From Allobosea sp. (GTDB taxonomy: Bacteria > Pseudomonadota > Alphaproteobacteria > Rhizobiales > Kaistiaceae): a stretch of 64,000 nucleotides of DNA. The number at the start of each line of letters is the position of its first letter. The stretch's first letter is position 1. Under the pieces are notes generated by a model, which did not search any database, was not told the origin of the DNA, and saw only the letters and a list, made by a program, of their open reading frames with translations. The translations under genes were made by a program, and so were the position numbers. Of this stretch, positions 8,117 through 15,475 are shown piece by piece. The stretch spans positions 165,122-229,121 of the forward strand of contig JAFKFV010000016.1 in assembly GCA_017307955.1 (NCBI GenBank), written 5' to 3'.

Positions 8117-8668
8117 ATGGCGGACCGCATGACCGGCACCAAACCCGTTCTCCAGCGCAACCTCATCGTCATGGGCGTCTCCGGCTCGGGCAAGACGACG
8201 GTCGGGGAACAGCTCGCCGCCCATTTCGGCGCCCCGTTCATCGAGGGCGACCGGCTGCACCCGCCGGAGAACGTCGCCAAGATGTCGGCCGGAACCCCGC
8301 TCGACGACGATGACCGCCTGCCCTGGCTGAAGGCGATCGCCGCGCGCCTCGCCGAAGCGGATGGCAGCCCTTCCGGGGTCGTCGCCGCCTGTTCCTCGCT
8401 GAAGCGCAGCTATCGCGCGATCCTGACATCGGGCGTCTCCCGGCGCACCAGCTTCGTCTTCCTCGACGGCTCGCAAGCGCTGCTTTCCGAGCGGATGAAG
8501 ACGCGCAAGGGCCACTTCATGCCCGCCTCGCTGCTCGACAGCCAGTTGGCGACGCTGGAGCCTCCCGGCTCCGACGAGGATGTCATCCGCATCGACCTCG
8601 ACGGCGATATCGACGCCGAACTCGAGGCGGCGATCGCACGGATCGCGCGCGAGGACGCTGCAATCTGA
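8117..8668 (+). CDS. gntK: gluconokinase
   Basis: 183 residues with P-loop GVSGSGKTT at residues 20-28, EGDRLHPPENVAKM (substrate and magnesium region), and ACSSLKRSYRAIL and GHFMPASLLDSQLATLE, which are typical of the small thermoresistant gluconokinase that makes 6-phosphogluconate from gluconate and ATP. Length fits (about 175). Starts at 8117 and 8129 are both possible. It lies after the lipid kinase gene on the same strand. No gluconate transporter or regulator is next to it, so its control cannot be read from context. Confidence 0.88.
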   Translation: MADRMTGTKPVLQRNLIVMGVSGSGKTTVGEQLAAHFGAPFIEGDRLHPPENVAKMSAGTPLDDDDRLPWLKAIAARLAEADGSPSGVVAACSSLKRSYRAILTSGVSRRTSFVFLDGSQALLSERMKTRKGHFMPASLLDSQLATLEPPGSDEDVIRIDLDGDIDAELEAAIARIAREDAAI

Positions 8669-8743
8669 TCCTGATCACGACGCGGCGCAGCGGAGCCGCT
8701 AAGCTCCATCGTCGCATTCAAGGCTGGGGAGCCCGACCGGACC

Positions 8744-9556
8744 ATGACCGGACCACGCTATCGCATCGCCCATACCACCGACTTCTCGCTGACGAGCCAG
8801 CCCGCCTTCGTGCATGCGCTGGCGCTCGCCGTCGCCCTCAAGGCCGAGTTCCAGGTGCTGCATGTCCATGGACGCGGCGATGAAGGCGGGCATTTCCCGG
8901 CCGTGCGCGAGACCCTGGCAGGCTGGGGACTGATCGCCGCCGACGCGCCGCGCGAGGCGGTTGACCGCGATGTCGGCGTTCTCGTCACCAAGGTCGACAT
9001 CCGCGACCATGATCCGGTGAGCGGCGTCGAGCATTTCCTCGCCGCTCATGCCGCCGATCTGCTCGTGCTCGGCTCGCATGGGCGCGAGGGGCTCGACCGC
9101 GTTCTGCATGGATCGATCTCCGAGCGGATCGCTGCCGGGACCGAAGTTCCGGTGCTGTTCGTGCCGCTCGACAGGCCCGGCTTCGCAGATCCGGCGACCG
9201 GCGCGCTGTCGCTCCAGCACATTCTCATGCCGATTGCCGACCAGCCGCCGGCCGGCCATGCGCTCAATGTCGTGTCGCGGCTCGCGACGGCGCTCGGCCT
9301 CGCCGATGAGGCCGTCGAACTGCTGCATGTCGGCGAGCGCGCGCCGCGCATCGCGACGGCGGATGGCGAAGGCTGGGCGCCCGTTCGTCTCGCTTCCGGC
9401 CCGCTGATCGAGACAATCCTCGCCCGTGCCGGCAGCGCCGACCTCGTCGCCATGCCGACCCGTCGCCATGACAGCCTGATGGACATGCTGCGCGGCACGC
9501 ATACGGAACGCGTGATGCGGCAGGCTCCCTGCCCCGTGCTCGCCATTCCGGCCTAG
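8744..9556 (+). CDS. universal stress protein with two Usp domains
   Basis: 270 residues made of two UspA-like halves. The first (residues 1-140) ends with GSHGREGLDRVLHGSISERI and VPVLFVP, matching the G-2x-G-9x-G(S) ATP-binding signature. The second half (about 150-270) is more degenerate: MPTRRHDSLMDMLRGTHTER lacks the regular glycines, so only the first domain probably binds nucleotide. Tandem Usp proteins are common in Hyphomicrobiales and linked to general stress. An 8-bp hairpin (9577-9595) follows, without a T tract. Confidence 0.85.
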   Translation: MTGPRYRIAHTTDFSLTSQPAFVHALALAVALKAEFQVLHVHGRGDEGGHFPAVRETLAGWGLIAADAPREAVDRDVGVLVTKVDIRDHDPVSGVEHFLAAHAADLLVLGSHGREGLDRVLHGSISERIAAGTEVPVLFVPLDRPGFADPATGALSLQHILMPIADQPPAGHALNVVSRLATALGLADEAVELLHVGERAPRIATADGEGWAPVRLASGPLIETILARAGSADLVAMPTRRHDSLMDMLRGTHTERVMRQAPCPVLAIPA

Positions 9557-9749
9557 CCCAGTTTCCGAGACCGGGAAATGCTGCACCGCAGCATTAGTGG
9601 TGCGCCTTGTGCTGCCATGCACCAGATGCAGAACAGCCTTGACCAAATTGACCCTGCTCGGAAATCGGGGAGGCGCCTATCTGTTGTCTCGACAGGGACG
9701 GACGGACGAAAACGGGACCGCCCCTTGAAATCAAAGCAAGGGTGCCGAA

Positions 9750-9896
9750 ATGAACATCGTCAAGAACTTCAAGAACTGGCGGAAGTACAAGGAAACCTAC
9801 GGTGAGCTGGTCCGGCTGAACAACCGGGAGCTGGCCGATATGGGGATCCAGCGCGGCGACATCGATCACGTCGCCCGCCGCGCCGCCGGTTACTGA
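9750..9896 (+). CDS. DUF1127 (YjiS-like) small arginine-rich protein 2
   Basis: 48 residues, start MNIVKNFKNW, core RLNNRELADMGIQRGDI and end RRAAGY, the DUF1127 signature. It has the same size and layout as the gene at 3679-3831: three CCUCC-loop hairpins and the same terminator follow. The Rhodobacter member of this arrangement is an RNA-binding protein. Upstream, CCTATCT (about 9690) resembles an alphaproteobacterial RpoH -10 element, but no good -35 is found at the right distance. The two proteins are diverged outside the core, so the duplication is not recent. Confidence 0.88.
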   Translation: MNIVKNFKNWRKYKETYGELVRLNNRELADMGIQRGDIDHVARRAAGY

Positions 9897-9904
9897 GAGA
9901 GCTT

Positions 9905-10017
9905 CGCCGGACGGTCCTCCCCCGTCCGCGATCAAGGCGGCAGGCGACCTCCTCCCCGCTGCGCCGCTGACATGAAGACGCCCGCCGACCTCCTCCCCGG
10001 CGGGCGTTTTCTTTTGT
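9905..10017 (+). ncRNA. cuckoo/CcsR-like hairpin RNAs in the 3' UTR of DUF1127 gene 2
   Basis: Three hairpins follow the stop. Hairpin A (9908-9928): CGGACGG, loop TCCTCCC, CCGTCCG. Hairpin B (9937-9967): imperfect GCGGC...GCCGC stem enclosing GCGACCTCCTCCCCGC. Hairpin C (9978-10007): ACGCCCGCC, loop GACCTCCTCCCC, GGCGGGCGT. All loops hold CCUCC, the anti-Shine-Dalgarno motif of the Rhodobacter CcsR RNAs, which are processed from the 3' UTR of a DUF1127 mRNA. This is the second such locus in the window. Processing and expression are inferred. Confidence 0.78.
9978..10017 (+). terminator. rho-independent terminator ending DUF1127/sRNA locus 2
   Basis: A 9-bp perfect G+C stem (9978-9986 with 9999-10007), 12-base loop, then TTTCTTTTGT. 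The 40 bases are identical to the terminator block at 3547-3586 read on the minus strand. Confidence 0.88.
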
Positions 10018-10092
10018 CCGCGACAATCGATGGAACTGCCTCGGCATTTCCGGCATTGAGACGCTCGCGGTATTGCGTGGGGGATTTGCGAC

Positions 10093-13000
10093 ATGCTGAA
10101 CGACGAGGCCGGGGCGATCGCACCTGCCTTCCTTCGGGAAGGCGGCGAGATGAGCCGGCTGATCGCCGCGTTCGCCTGGGAACGGACGTCGCTCGGACCG
10201 CTCGAGCGCTGGCCGCAGGGCATCATCAGCACCGTCGCCATGATCCTGCGCTCGCCGGTTCCTATCGTCACGCTCTGGGGCGAGGACGGCGTCATGATCT
10301 ACAACGACGCCTACTCCGTCTTCGCCGGCGCCCGCCATCCCGCGCTGCTCGGCTCCAAGGTCCGCGAGGGCTGGATCGAGGTCGCCGACTTCAACGACAA
10401 TGTCGTGCGAACAGTTTTCGGCCGCGGTGAGACGCTGAGCTATGCCGATCAGGAGCTCACCCTCTATCGCAATGGCCGGCCCGAGCAGGTCTGGATGAAT
10501 CTCGACTACTCGCCGGTTCTGGGCGAGGACGGGCGACCGCTCGGCGTCATCGCTATCGTCGTGGAAACGACGGACAAGGTGACGGCCGAGCGCTGGCTGC
10601 GCGGCGAGGCCGAACGGCTGCGCATGATGGTCGAGCAGACGCCGGGCTTCTCCGCCTTGCTCGAAGGGCCGGACCATGTCTTCACCATGGCCAACCAGGC
10701 CTATCTGCGCCTCGTCGGCAATCGCGAGATCATCGGCAAGCCGGTGATCGAGGCGCTGCCGGAAGTGGTGGGCCAGGGCTTCCTCGAGCTGCTCGACCGC
10801 GTCTATGAGACGGGGAGCGCGATCTCGGGCATGACCGCGCCGGTCTGGCTCGAAAGTGGCGCCAATGCAGCCCCGGATCTCCATTATCTCGACTATATCT
10901 ACCAGCCCGTCCGCGACCGGTCTGGTGCGCTGGCCGGCATCTATGTCCAGGGCACCGACGTCACCGAACAGGTGATCGCCCGCAAGGCACTTGAGGAAAG
11001 CGAGGCACGCTTCCGTCTCGTGGCCGAGAGCGCCCCGGTCATGCTGTGGATGGGCGACCAGGATGGCCGCTGCATCTACCTGAACCGGGCGCAGCGGGAA
11101 TTCTGGGGAACGCCCGACGACCTCTCCGCCTTCGACTGGTCCACGACCGTCCATCCCGCGGACCGCGAGGCGCTGGTCGGTCCGTTCGGCGAAGGCATGC
11201 GCACGCGCACCGGCTTCACGGCCGAGGCCCGCTATCGCCGGGCCGACGGCACGTGGCGGACGCTTCTCACCGACGCCCGACCGCGCTTTTCGGTCGAGGG
11301 CGAGTTCATAGGCATGATCGGCGTCAATGTCGATGTCAGCGAACAGCGTCAGGCCGAGGCCGAACAGCACAAGGAGCGGCGACGCCTCGAGATCCTGAAT
11401 TCGAGCGGTGCGGCCATTGCCGCCGAACTCGATCCCGAGAAAATCGTCCAGACGGTGACCGATGCCGGCGTGGCGCTGACGGGCGCGCAGTTCGGCGCCT
11501 TCTTCTACAATGTCACCGACGGGGCCGGCGAACGCTACCGCCTCTATTCCCTGTCGGGCGTCGATCGCAGCCATTTCGACAGCTTCCCGATGCCGCGCAA
11601 CACGCCGCTGTTCCGCCCGACCTTCGAGGGCAAGGGCATCATCCGCGCCGGCGACGTGCTGCAGCATCCCGAATATGGCCGCAATTCCGGCTTTCTCGGC
11701 ATGCCGCAGGGCCATCTTCCCGTGCGGAGTTATCTCGCCGTCCCCGTCATCTCCCGCACCGGCGAAGTGATCGGCGGGCTTCTGTTCGGCCATCCAGAGC
11801 CAGACCGTTTCCTCGAGGAGCATGAGAATCTGCTCGTCGGCATCGCCGGCCAGGCCGCGGTGGCGATCGACAATGCGCGGCTCTTCCAGACCGTTGAACA
11901 GGAGAACCGGCAACGGGCCAAGGCCGAGGAGCAGCTCCGGGCGCTCAACGAAACGCTGGAGGCGCGGGTCGCCGCCGAGATCGCCGTCCGCCAGCAGACC
12001 GAAGCGGCGCTCCTGCAGGCGCAGAAGATGGAAGCGATCGGCCAGCTCACCGGCGGCATCGCGCATGATTTCAACAATCTGCTGATGGCGGTGATGGGCA
12101 GCCTCGAACTGCTCGGCAAGCGCGTCCACGCCGATCCCCAGCTTCGCCGGCTCATCGACAACGCCATGGAAGGCGCCCGTCGCGGCAGCGCCCTCACCTC
12201 TCGCATGCTGGCCTTCGCCCGGCGACAGGAACTGCAGATCGCGCCGATCGACATCGCGCGTCTGTTCGATGGCATGGCCGAATTGCTGCAGCGCTCGCTG
12301 GGGCCGATGATCGCCATCGAGACGGATTTCCCGGCGGCCCTTCCAACCGTCCAGACCGACCCCAATCAGTTGGAGACAGCCCTGCTCAACATCGCGGTGA
12401 ACGCACGCGACGCCATGCATGAGCAGGGCACGATCCGCGTCGCCGCTTCAGAAGAGACCGTCGCCGGCGATCCCGAACTGGCGCCCGGCCGCTATGTCCG
12501 CCTCGCCGTCAGCGACACGGGCGAAGGCATGGATGCCGAGACGCTGCGCCGGGCGCGCGAGCCCTTCTTCACGACGAAGGGCGTCGGCAAGGGAACGGGA
12601 CTCGGCCTTTCCATGGTGCACGGCCTCGCCCAGCAATCAGGCGGCCGGCTCACCCTCACGAGCGAGCCTGGACGCGGCACCACCGCCGAGATCTGGCTGC
12701 CCGTGGCGGCCTGCCCCGCCGGTGTCGAGACGGCGCCCGTTGCGCCGGTCGCGGAAGCAGCGGCGCCGGACAGCATTTCCGTTCTGGTGGTGGACGACGA
12801 CGCGCTGGTGCGCATGAACACGGTCGCGATGCTGGAGGATCTCGGCCATCGCGTCATCGAGGCGCAGTCCGGCATGGAAGCGCTGGCGCTCCTTGCCGGC
12901 GATCGCGTCGATCTCGTCATTACCGACCATGCGATGCCGCAGATGAGCGGCGCCCAACTCGCCGAGGCGCTGCGCCGCGATTATCCGGGCCTGCCGATCA

Positions 13001-13140
13001 TCCTCTCCACCGGCTATGCCGAACTGCCCGATGGCGGTGATCCGGGCCTGCCGCGCCTCTCGAAGCCGTTCTCGGAGGCGCAGCTGATCGCGATCCTCGC
13101 CACGGTCCTCGGCGAAGGCGCATCCGGACGCGGCGGCTGA
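10093..13140 (+). CDS. hybrid sensor histidine kinase (PAS-PAS-PAS-GAF-HisKA-HATPase-REC)
   Basis: 1015 residues with no membrane segment, so a cytoplasmic sensor. An N-terminal PAS-like region (residues about 25-160) is followed by two further PAS domains (about 175-300 and 310-425), a GAF domain (about 435-600), a short coiled coil, HisKA with LTGGIAHDFNNLL (His658), HATPase_c with GKGTGLGLSMVHGL, and a receiver domain (VLVVDDDALVRMN, phospho-acceptor Asp945 in ITDHAMP). This class often senses light, redox or small ligands. No chromophore cysteine is evident in the GAF domain. It is an orphan: no response regulator lies nearby, so its internal receiver probably hands phosphate to a distant partner. 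Confidence 0.9.
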   Translation: MLNDEAGAIAPAFLREGGEMSRLIAAFAWERTSLGPLERWPQGIISTVAMILRSPVPIVTLWGEDGVMIYNDAYSVFAGARHPALLGSKVREGWIEVADFNDNVVRTVFGRGETLSYADQELTLYRNGRPEQVWMNLDYSPVLGEDGRPLGVIAIVVETTDKVTAERWLRGEAERLRMMVEQTPGFSALLEGPDHVFTMANQAYLRLVGNREIIGKPVIEALPEVVGQGFLELLDRVYETGSAISGMTAPVWLESGANAAPDLHYLDYIYQPVRDRSGALAGIYVQGTDVTEQVIARKALEESEARFRLVAESAPVMLWMGDQDGRCIYLNRAQREFWGTPDDLSAFDWSTTVHPADREALVGPFGEGMRTRTGFTAEARYRRADGTWRTLLTDARPRFSVEGEFIGMIGVNVDVSEQRQAEAEQHKERRRLEILNSSGAAIAAELDPEKIVQTVTDAGVALTGAQFGAFFYNVTDGAGERYRLYSLSGVDRSHFDSFPMPRNTPLFRPTFEGKGIIRAGDVLQHPEYGRNSGFLGMPQGHLPVRSYLAVPVISRTGEVIGGLLFGHPEPDRFLEEHENLLVGIAGQAAVAIDNARLFQTVEQENRQRAKAEEQLRALNETLEARVAAEIAVRQQTEAALLQAQKMEAIGQLTGGIAHDFNNLLMAVMGSLELLGKRVHADPQLRRLIDNAMEGARRGSALTSRMLAFARRQELQIAPIDIARLFDGMAELLQRSLGPMIAIETDFPAALPTVQTDPNQLETALLNIAVNARDAMHEQGTIRVAASEETVAGDPELAPGRYVRLAVSDTGEGMDAETLRRAREPFFTTKGVGKGTGLGLSMVHGLAQQSGGRLTLTSEPGRGTTAEIWLPVAACPAGVETAPVAPVAEAAAPDSISVLVVDDDALVRMNTVAMLEDLGHRVIEAQSGMEALALLAGDRVDLVITDHAMPQMSGAQLAEALRRDYPGLPIILSTGYAELPDGGDPGLPRLSKPFSEAQLIAILATVLGEGASGRGG

Positions 13141-13174
13141 ATTCCTCGCCGCAGCACGGATCTGGTCGGTTTTC

Positions 13175-13405
13175 TCAGTCGTCAGGATCGAGCCAGAACG
13201 CGGTGGAGCGCAGCAATTCGCCGCTTTCCGGCGACAGGCCCGTGCCCTCCGAGGCGGCGAGCAGCATCGCCTGACGCAACGCCGATTGCGGCGTGTCGGG
13301 ATTGAGCCGGCGGGCCAGCGCCAGCAATTCGTAGGAAGACGTGCTTCCTTCGGCCAGTTCGATGAGAGCTTGCGCGAGCAGCCACTGAAGCTCGTCGTCC
13401 GACAT
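13175..13405 (-). CDS. small protein of unknown function
   Basis: 76 residues from the ATG at 13405 (start MSDDELQWLLAQALIELAEG), which is preceded on its strand by GGGGGA; the frame is open 36 codons further but that extension is basic and repetitive and looks non-coding. The protein is acidic and helical, with no recognised motif, no membrane segment and no cysteines. It is convergent with the hybrid kinase gene and upstream of nothing obvious. A conserved Rhizobiales small protein is plausible; it may also be a chance frame. Confidence 0.5.
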   Translation of the reverse strand: MSDDELQWLLAQALIELAEGSTSSYELLALARRLNPDTPQSALRQAMLLAASEGTGLSPESGELLRSTAFWLDPDD

Positions 13406-13578
13406 TGGGATGCGTCCCCCGCGCCGACTTGAAAGGCTCTCCCCGCCTCTCAAGCCTCCCGAAGCCATTTGTTTCCCGGAAATCTCGCGGTGGTGTCGTC
13501 CCGTGGCATGCACGCCCTACCGGAAGCTTCGACAACCGAGACGCGTGGGTGGGTTTCTAGCAAGCGTTCCTAAGGGAA

Positions 13579-13842
13579 TCAGGCGGCCATGGTCGTGTCC
13601 GCGCCGCCGCGGCGTCCCACCTCGCGCAGCACTGCATCGCGCAGGGCGGCAGGCTCGTGGATCGCGGAGCGTTGCAGGCGGAGGATGATCTCGGCGATGT
13701 CGGGGCGCAGCTCATCCATATGCATCGCGGTCCCGCCGCGCTGGCGGGCGATTTCATCGCAGAGCGTCTCGAGCAGGACGGCCATCGCCACGAGTTCGGT
13801 CTCGTCATAGAGGCCGGGATTGGGCTTCAGAATCACAGGCAT
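13579..13842 (-). CDS. small helical protein of unknown function
   Basis: 87 residues starting MPVILKPNPGLYDETELVAM. GGAGAGGAG sits about six bases before the ATG, a strong ribosome binding site, which supports a real gene over the competing frame at 13557-13808. Predicted to be mostly helical and amphipathic (ELVAMAVLLETLCDEIA), without membrane segment or known domain. It lies 173 bases upstream of the other small minus-strand gene (13175-13405) and could share a transcript with it. Function unknown. Confidence 0.6.
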   Translation of the reverse strand: MPVILKPNPGLYDETELVAMAVLLETLCDEIARQRGGTAMHMDELRPDIAEIILRLQRSAIHEPAALRDAVLREVGRRGGADTTMAA

Positions 13843-14185
13843 GAAGCGCTCCTCTCCTTGGGCAAGGCGGGAGCCGAAGCGTGACTCTCAGCCGTCGACG
13901 CCTCGATGGTCGTGTGCCGACGATGGTCCGAGGATGCGCCGTCCACCTCGATATTTCAATCTAGCAGGAACCTTTTCGGCCGTCGGACGATGTTATTTTC
14001 CTTCTTTCGCCGACACGCATTGTTTTCGCGCTCCGCTTCGCCTATATGTCAGTAGTCGAACTTGTTGACGAACATTGCTACGGCTTTCGAGCCTTTGCCG
14101 ATCTTCTTTTCCAAATTCGTGAGCTGAACCGCCCGGTCGTGAGACCGGGTGATGATCAACTATGTCGATGCGAAAGGATATCGTC
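13843..14185. other. non-coding stretch: divergent promoters and cspA leader
   Basis: This 343-base stretch holds no credible gene. It contains the promoter for the cold-shock gene (14020-14048), about 130 bases of leader, and a perfect 7-bp hairpin (14132-14149: CCCGGTC, loop GTGA, GACCGGG) 36 bases before the cspA start. GGAAC at about 13971 followed 16 bases later by CGAT is a weak EcfG-like element. The rest shows no repeats. Long structured leaders are usual for cold-shock genes. Confidence 0.5.
14020..14048 (+). promoter_or_regulatory. candidate housekeeping promoter of cspA
   Basis: TTGTTT and TATATG are separated by exactly 17 bases, a fair match to a sigma-70-type promoter. Transcription would start near 14055, giving a leader of about 130 bases. 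Confidence 0.5.
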
Positions 14186-14395
14186 ATGGCTACCGGAACA
14201 GTGAAGTTCTTCAATACGACCAAGGGTTTTGGCTTCATCGAGCAGGGCGGCGGCCAGCCGGACGTGTTCGTGCATGCCACCGCTGTTGAGCGTGCCGGCA
14301 TGCGCAGCCTCGTCGAGGGTCAGAAGATCAACTTCGACCTCGTGCGGGACGCCCGCTCCGGCAAGCAGGCCGCCGAGAATCTCAGCGCCGCCTGA
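14186..14395 (+). CDS. cspA: cold-shock domain protein
   Basis: 69 residues starting MATGTVKFFNTTKGFGFIEQ, with the RNA-binding motifs KGFGFI (RNP1) and VFVHATAV (RNP2), so an OB-fold RNA chaperone. The start at 14186 is preferred over the in-frame ATGs at 14162 and 14168 because AAAGGA lies eight bases before it and the family always begins near this Met. The gene has a long leader with a hairpin and a strong terminator 60 bases after the stop. Whether it responds to cold or to other stress cannot be told from sequence. Confidence 0.95.
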   Translation: MATGTVKFFNTTKGFGFIEQGGGQPDVFVHATAVERAGMRSLVEGQKINFDLVRDARSGKQAAENLSAA

Positions 14396-14453
14396 ACGAG
14401 ATAGCGCTTCGATCGCGACCACGGATGTACTGGCGCTGATCTGGAGCCGTTGA

Positions 14454-14486
14454 AACGGTCGGGCTTGCCCGGCCGTTTTTGTTTTT
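14454..14486 (+). terminator. rho-independent terminator after cspA
   Basis: A 10-bp stem (14454-14463 with 14468-14477, one G-T pair), loop CTTG, then TTTTTGTTTTT. The ribosome binding site of the next gene begins directly at the end of the T tract. Confidence 0.88.
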
Positions 14487-14499
14487 GAGGAGATCCATC

Positions 14500-14724
14500 A
14501 TGTCGAAGAAGGCCACCGCCGAGCTTTTCCGCCCCAAGGCACTCGTCAAGGCGGACCAGACGACCGAGATCGCGCAGGCGATCATGGCCGAGGAAACCGC
14601 GGCGCGCGTCGCCAAGACGGCCCGTCTCAAGGCCGCCCGCCTCGCGCAGGAAGCCGCAGCGCCTGCCCCGGTGAAGAAGCCGCGCCGCGCCGCCGCCAAG
14701 GCGAAGCCCGCCGCCGCGCGCTAG
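14500..14724 (+). CDS. small Ala/Lys-rich basic protein of unknown function
   Basis: 74 residues from ATG at 14500, with GAGGAG eight to ten bases upstream. The first 50 residues are helical (MSKKATAELFRPKALVKADQ start); the tail is rich in Lys, Arg, Ala and Pro (KKPRRAAAKAKPAAAR), similar to histone H1-like tails, so nucleic-acid binding is possible. No named domain. The gene starts only 13 bases behind the T tract of the cspA terminator, so its expression depends on read-through or its own promoter. Function not recognised. Confidence 0.65.
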   Translation: MSKKATAELFRPKALVKADQTTEIAQAIMAEETAARVAKTARLKAARLAQEAAAPAPVKKPRRAAAKAKPAAAR

Positions 14725-14891
14725 ACCGCGCCGCCGCGCGAAAGATCAGCCGGGCACGCCTGGCGAATTGCCGATCACGATGCTCTGCCGGCCGAAAGGC
14801 CGTTCGCAGACCGTCGTTCGTTGCGCATGCATCCGCATGCCGCCTGACGGCTACAGAAATCAACAGACTTCAACAAAACTCGGGGTTGTTT

Positions 14892-14966
14892 TGGCGCGCC
14901 CACGGGGAATCGAACCCCGGTTTTCGCCGTGAGAGGGCGACGTCCTGACCGCTAGACGATGGGCGC
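14892..14966 (-). tRNA. tRNA-Glu (anticodon CTC)
   Basis: On the minus strand the acceptor arms GCGCCCA and TGGGCGC pair over 7 bp, the anticodon stem is TCGCC/GGCGA with loop CTCTCAC (anticodon CTC, reading GAG), and the T arm is CGGGG-TTCGATT-CCCCG. The discriminator is G and CCA is encoded (14894-14892). The D arm GTCTAGCGGTCAGGAC fits. No integrated element is seen at its 3' end. Confidence 0.95.
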
Positions 14967-15052
14967 GCGGGTCGCCGGAAGCGACGAACCGCGATATAGC
15001 GAAGACACCGTCGCTTGGCAAGCGCGCCCGTCACGCGGCGGTGGAGAACTTT

Positions 15053-15475
15053 TTATTGCGCGGTGACCGGCGGCGCCTCGGCGAGGCGGGCGCGGCGGAG
15101 GACGGTGCCGGCCGAGAGGTCGACGACGACGACCCGTACGGTACCGGCATCCGAATAGGTCAGCGCCATCAGGCGGCCATCCAGCGCGGTCGAGAGCAGC
15201 GTCGCTCCGGCCGGAAGCGCGCCGGTGATGACCGCCTCGCCCGACTGCGCGGCGAGCACGGCCTTGTCCTCGGCGCGGCCGATCTTGTAGATGACGGCGA
15301 CGAGCACGGCGCCGAGGCCGACCAGGAGCGTGGCGCTCGAAATGACGATGAGGCGCTTCAGCCGCTGGCGGATGCGCTCGACCGCCGGATCGAGCGGGGC
15401 GTCGTCGGCATGATCATCATCGTCGTCGAGCGGACGGCGCGGCATGGACACGGGACGGGAAGTGGCGCGGAGCAT
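15053..15475 (-). CDS. small single-pass membrane protein (DUF6476-like)
   Basis: 140 residues from ATG 15475, preceded by GAAGG six bases away; an inner ATG at 15445 (MPRRPLDDDDDHADD) gives 130 residues. An acidic Asp-rich N-terminus is followed by one membrane helix (LIVISSATLLVGLGAVLVAVIY, near residues 42-63 split by no charge) and a beta-rich extracytoplasmic part ending LAEAPPVTAQ. Similar proteins sit next to rluD in alphaproteobacteria; the name DUF6476 is from memory and should be checked. Its start region overlaps that of rluD on the other strand, so both promoters lie inside each other's 5' coding sequence or in a very short gap. Confidence 0.7.
   Translation of the reverse strand: MLRATSRPVSMPRRPLDDDDDHADDAPLDPAVERIRQRLKRLIVISSATLLVGLGAVLVAVIYKIGRAEDKAVLAAQSGEAVITGALPAGATLLSTALDGRLMALTYSDAGTVRVVVVDLSAGTVLRRARLAEAPPVTAQ

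Noticed and set aside
9577..9595. Hairpin AATGCTGC-ACC-GCAGCATT as terminator of the Usp gene
   Set aside because: The stem is perfect, but no T tract follows on either side, so a termination role is not supported.
9769..12420. 883-codon open frame on the minus strand opposite the hybrid kinase
   Set aside because: It is antisense to a gene with seven recognisable domains; long antisense frames are expected in DNA this rich in G+C, and its product is low-complexity Arg/Gly/Ala.
14789..14802. CGGCC-GAAA-GGCCG hairpin between the small basic gene and tRNA-Glu
   Set aside because: A neat tetraloop hairpin but without T tract or conservation evidence; too short to call a terminator or RNA gene.
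14892..14966. tRNA-Glu as an integration site for a mobile element
   Set aside because: No integrase gene, no repeated tRNA 3' end and no composition change on either side.
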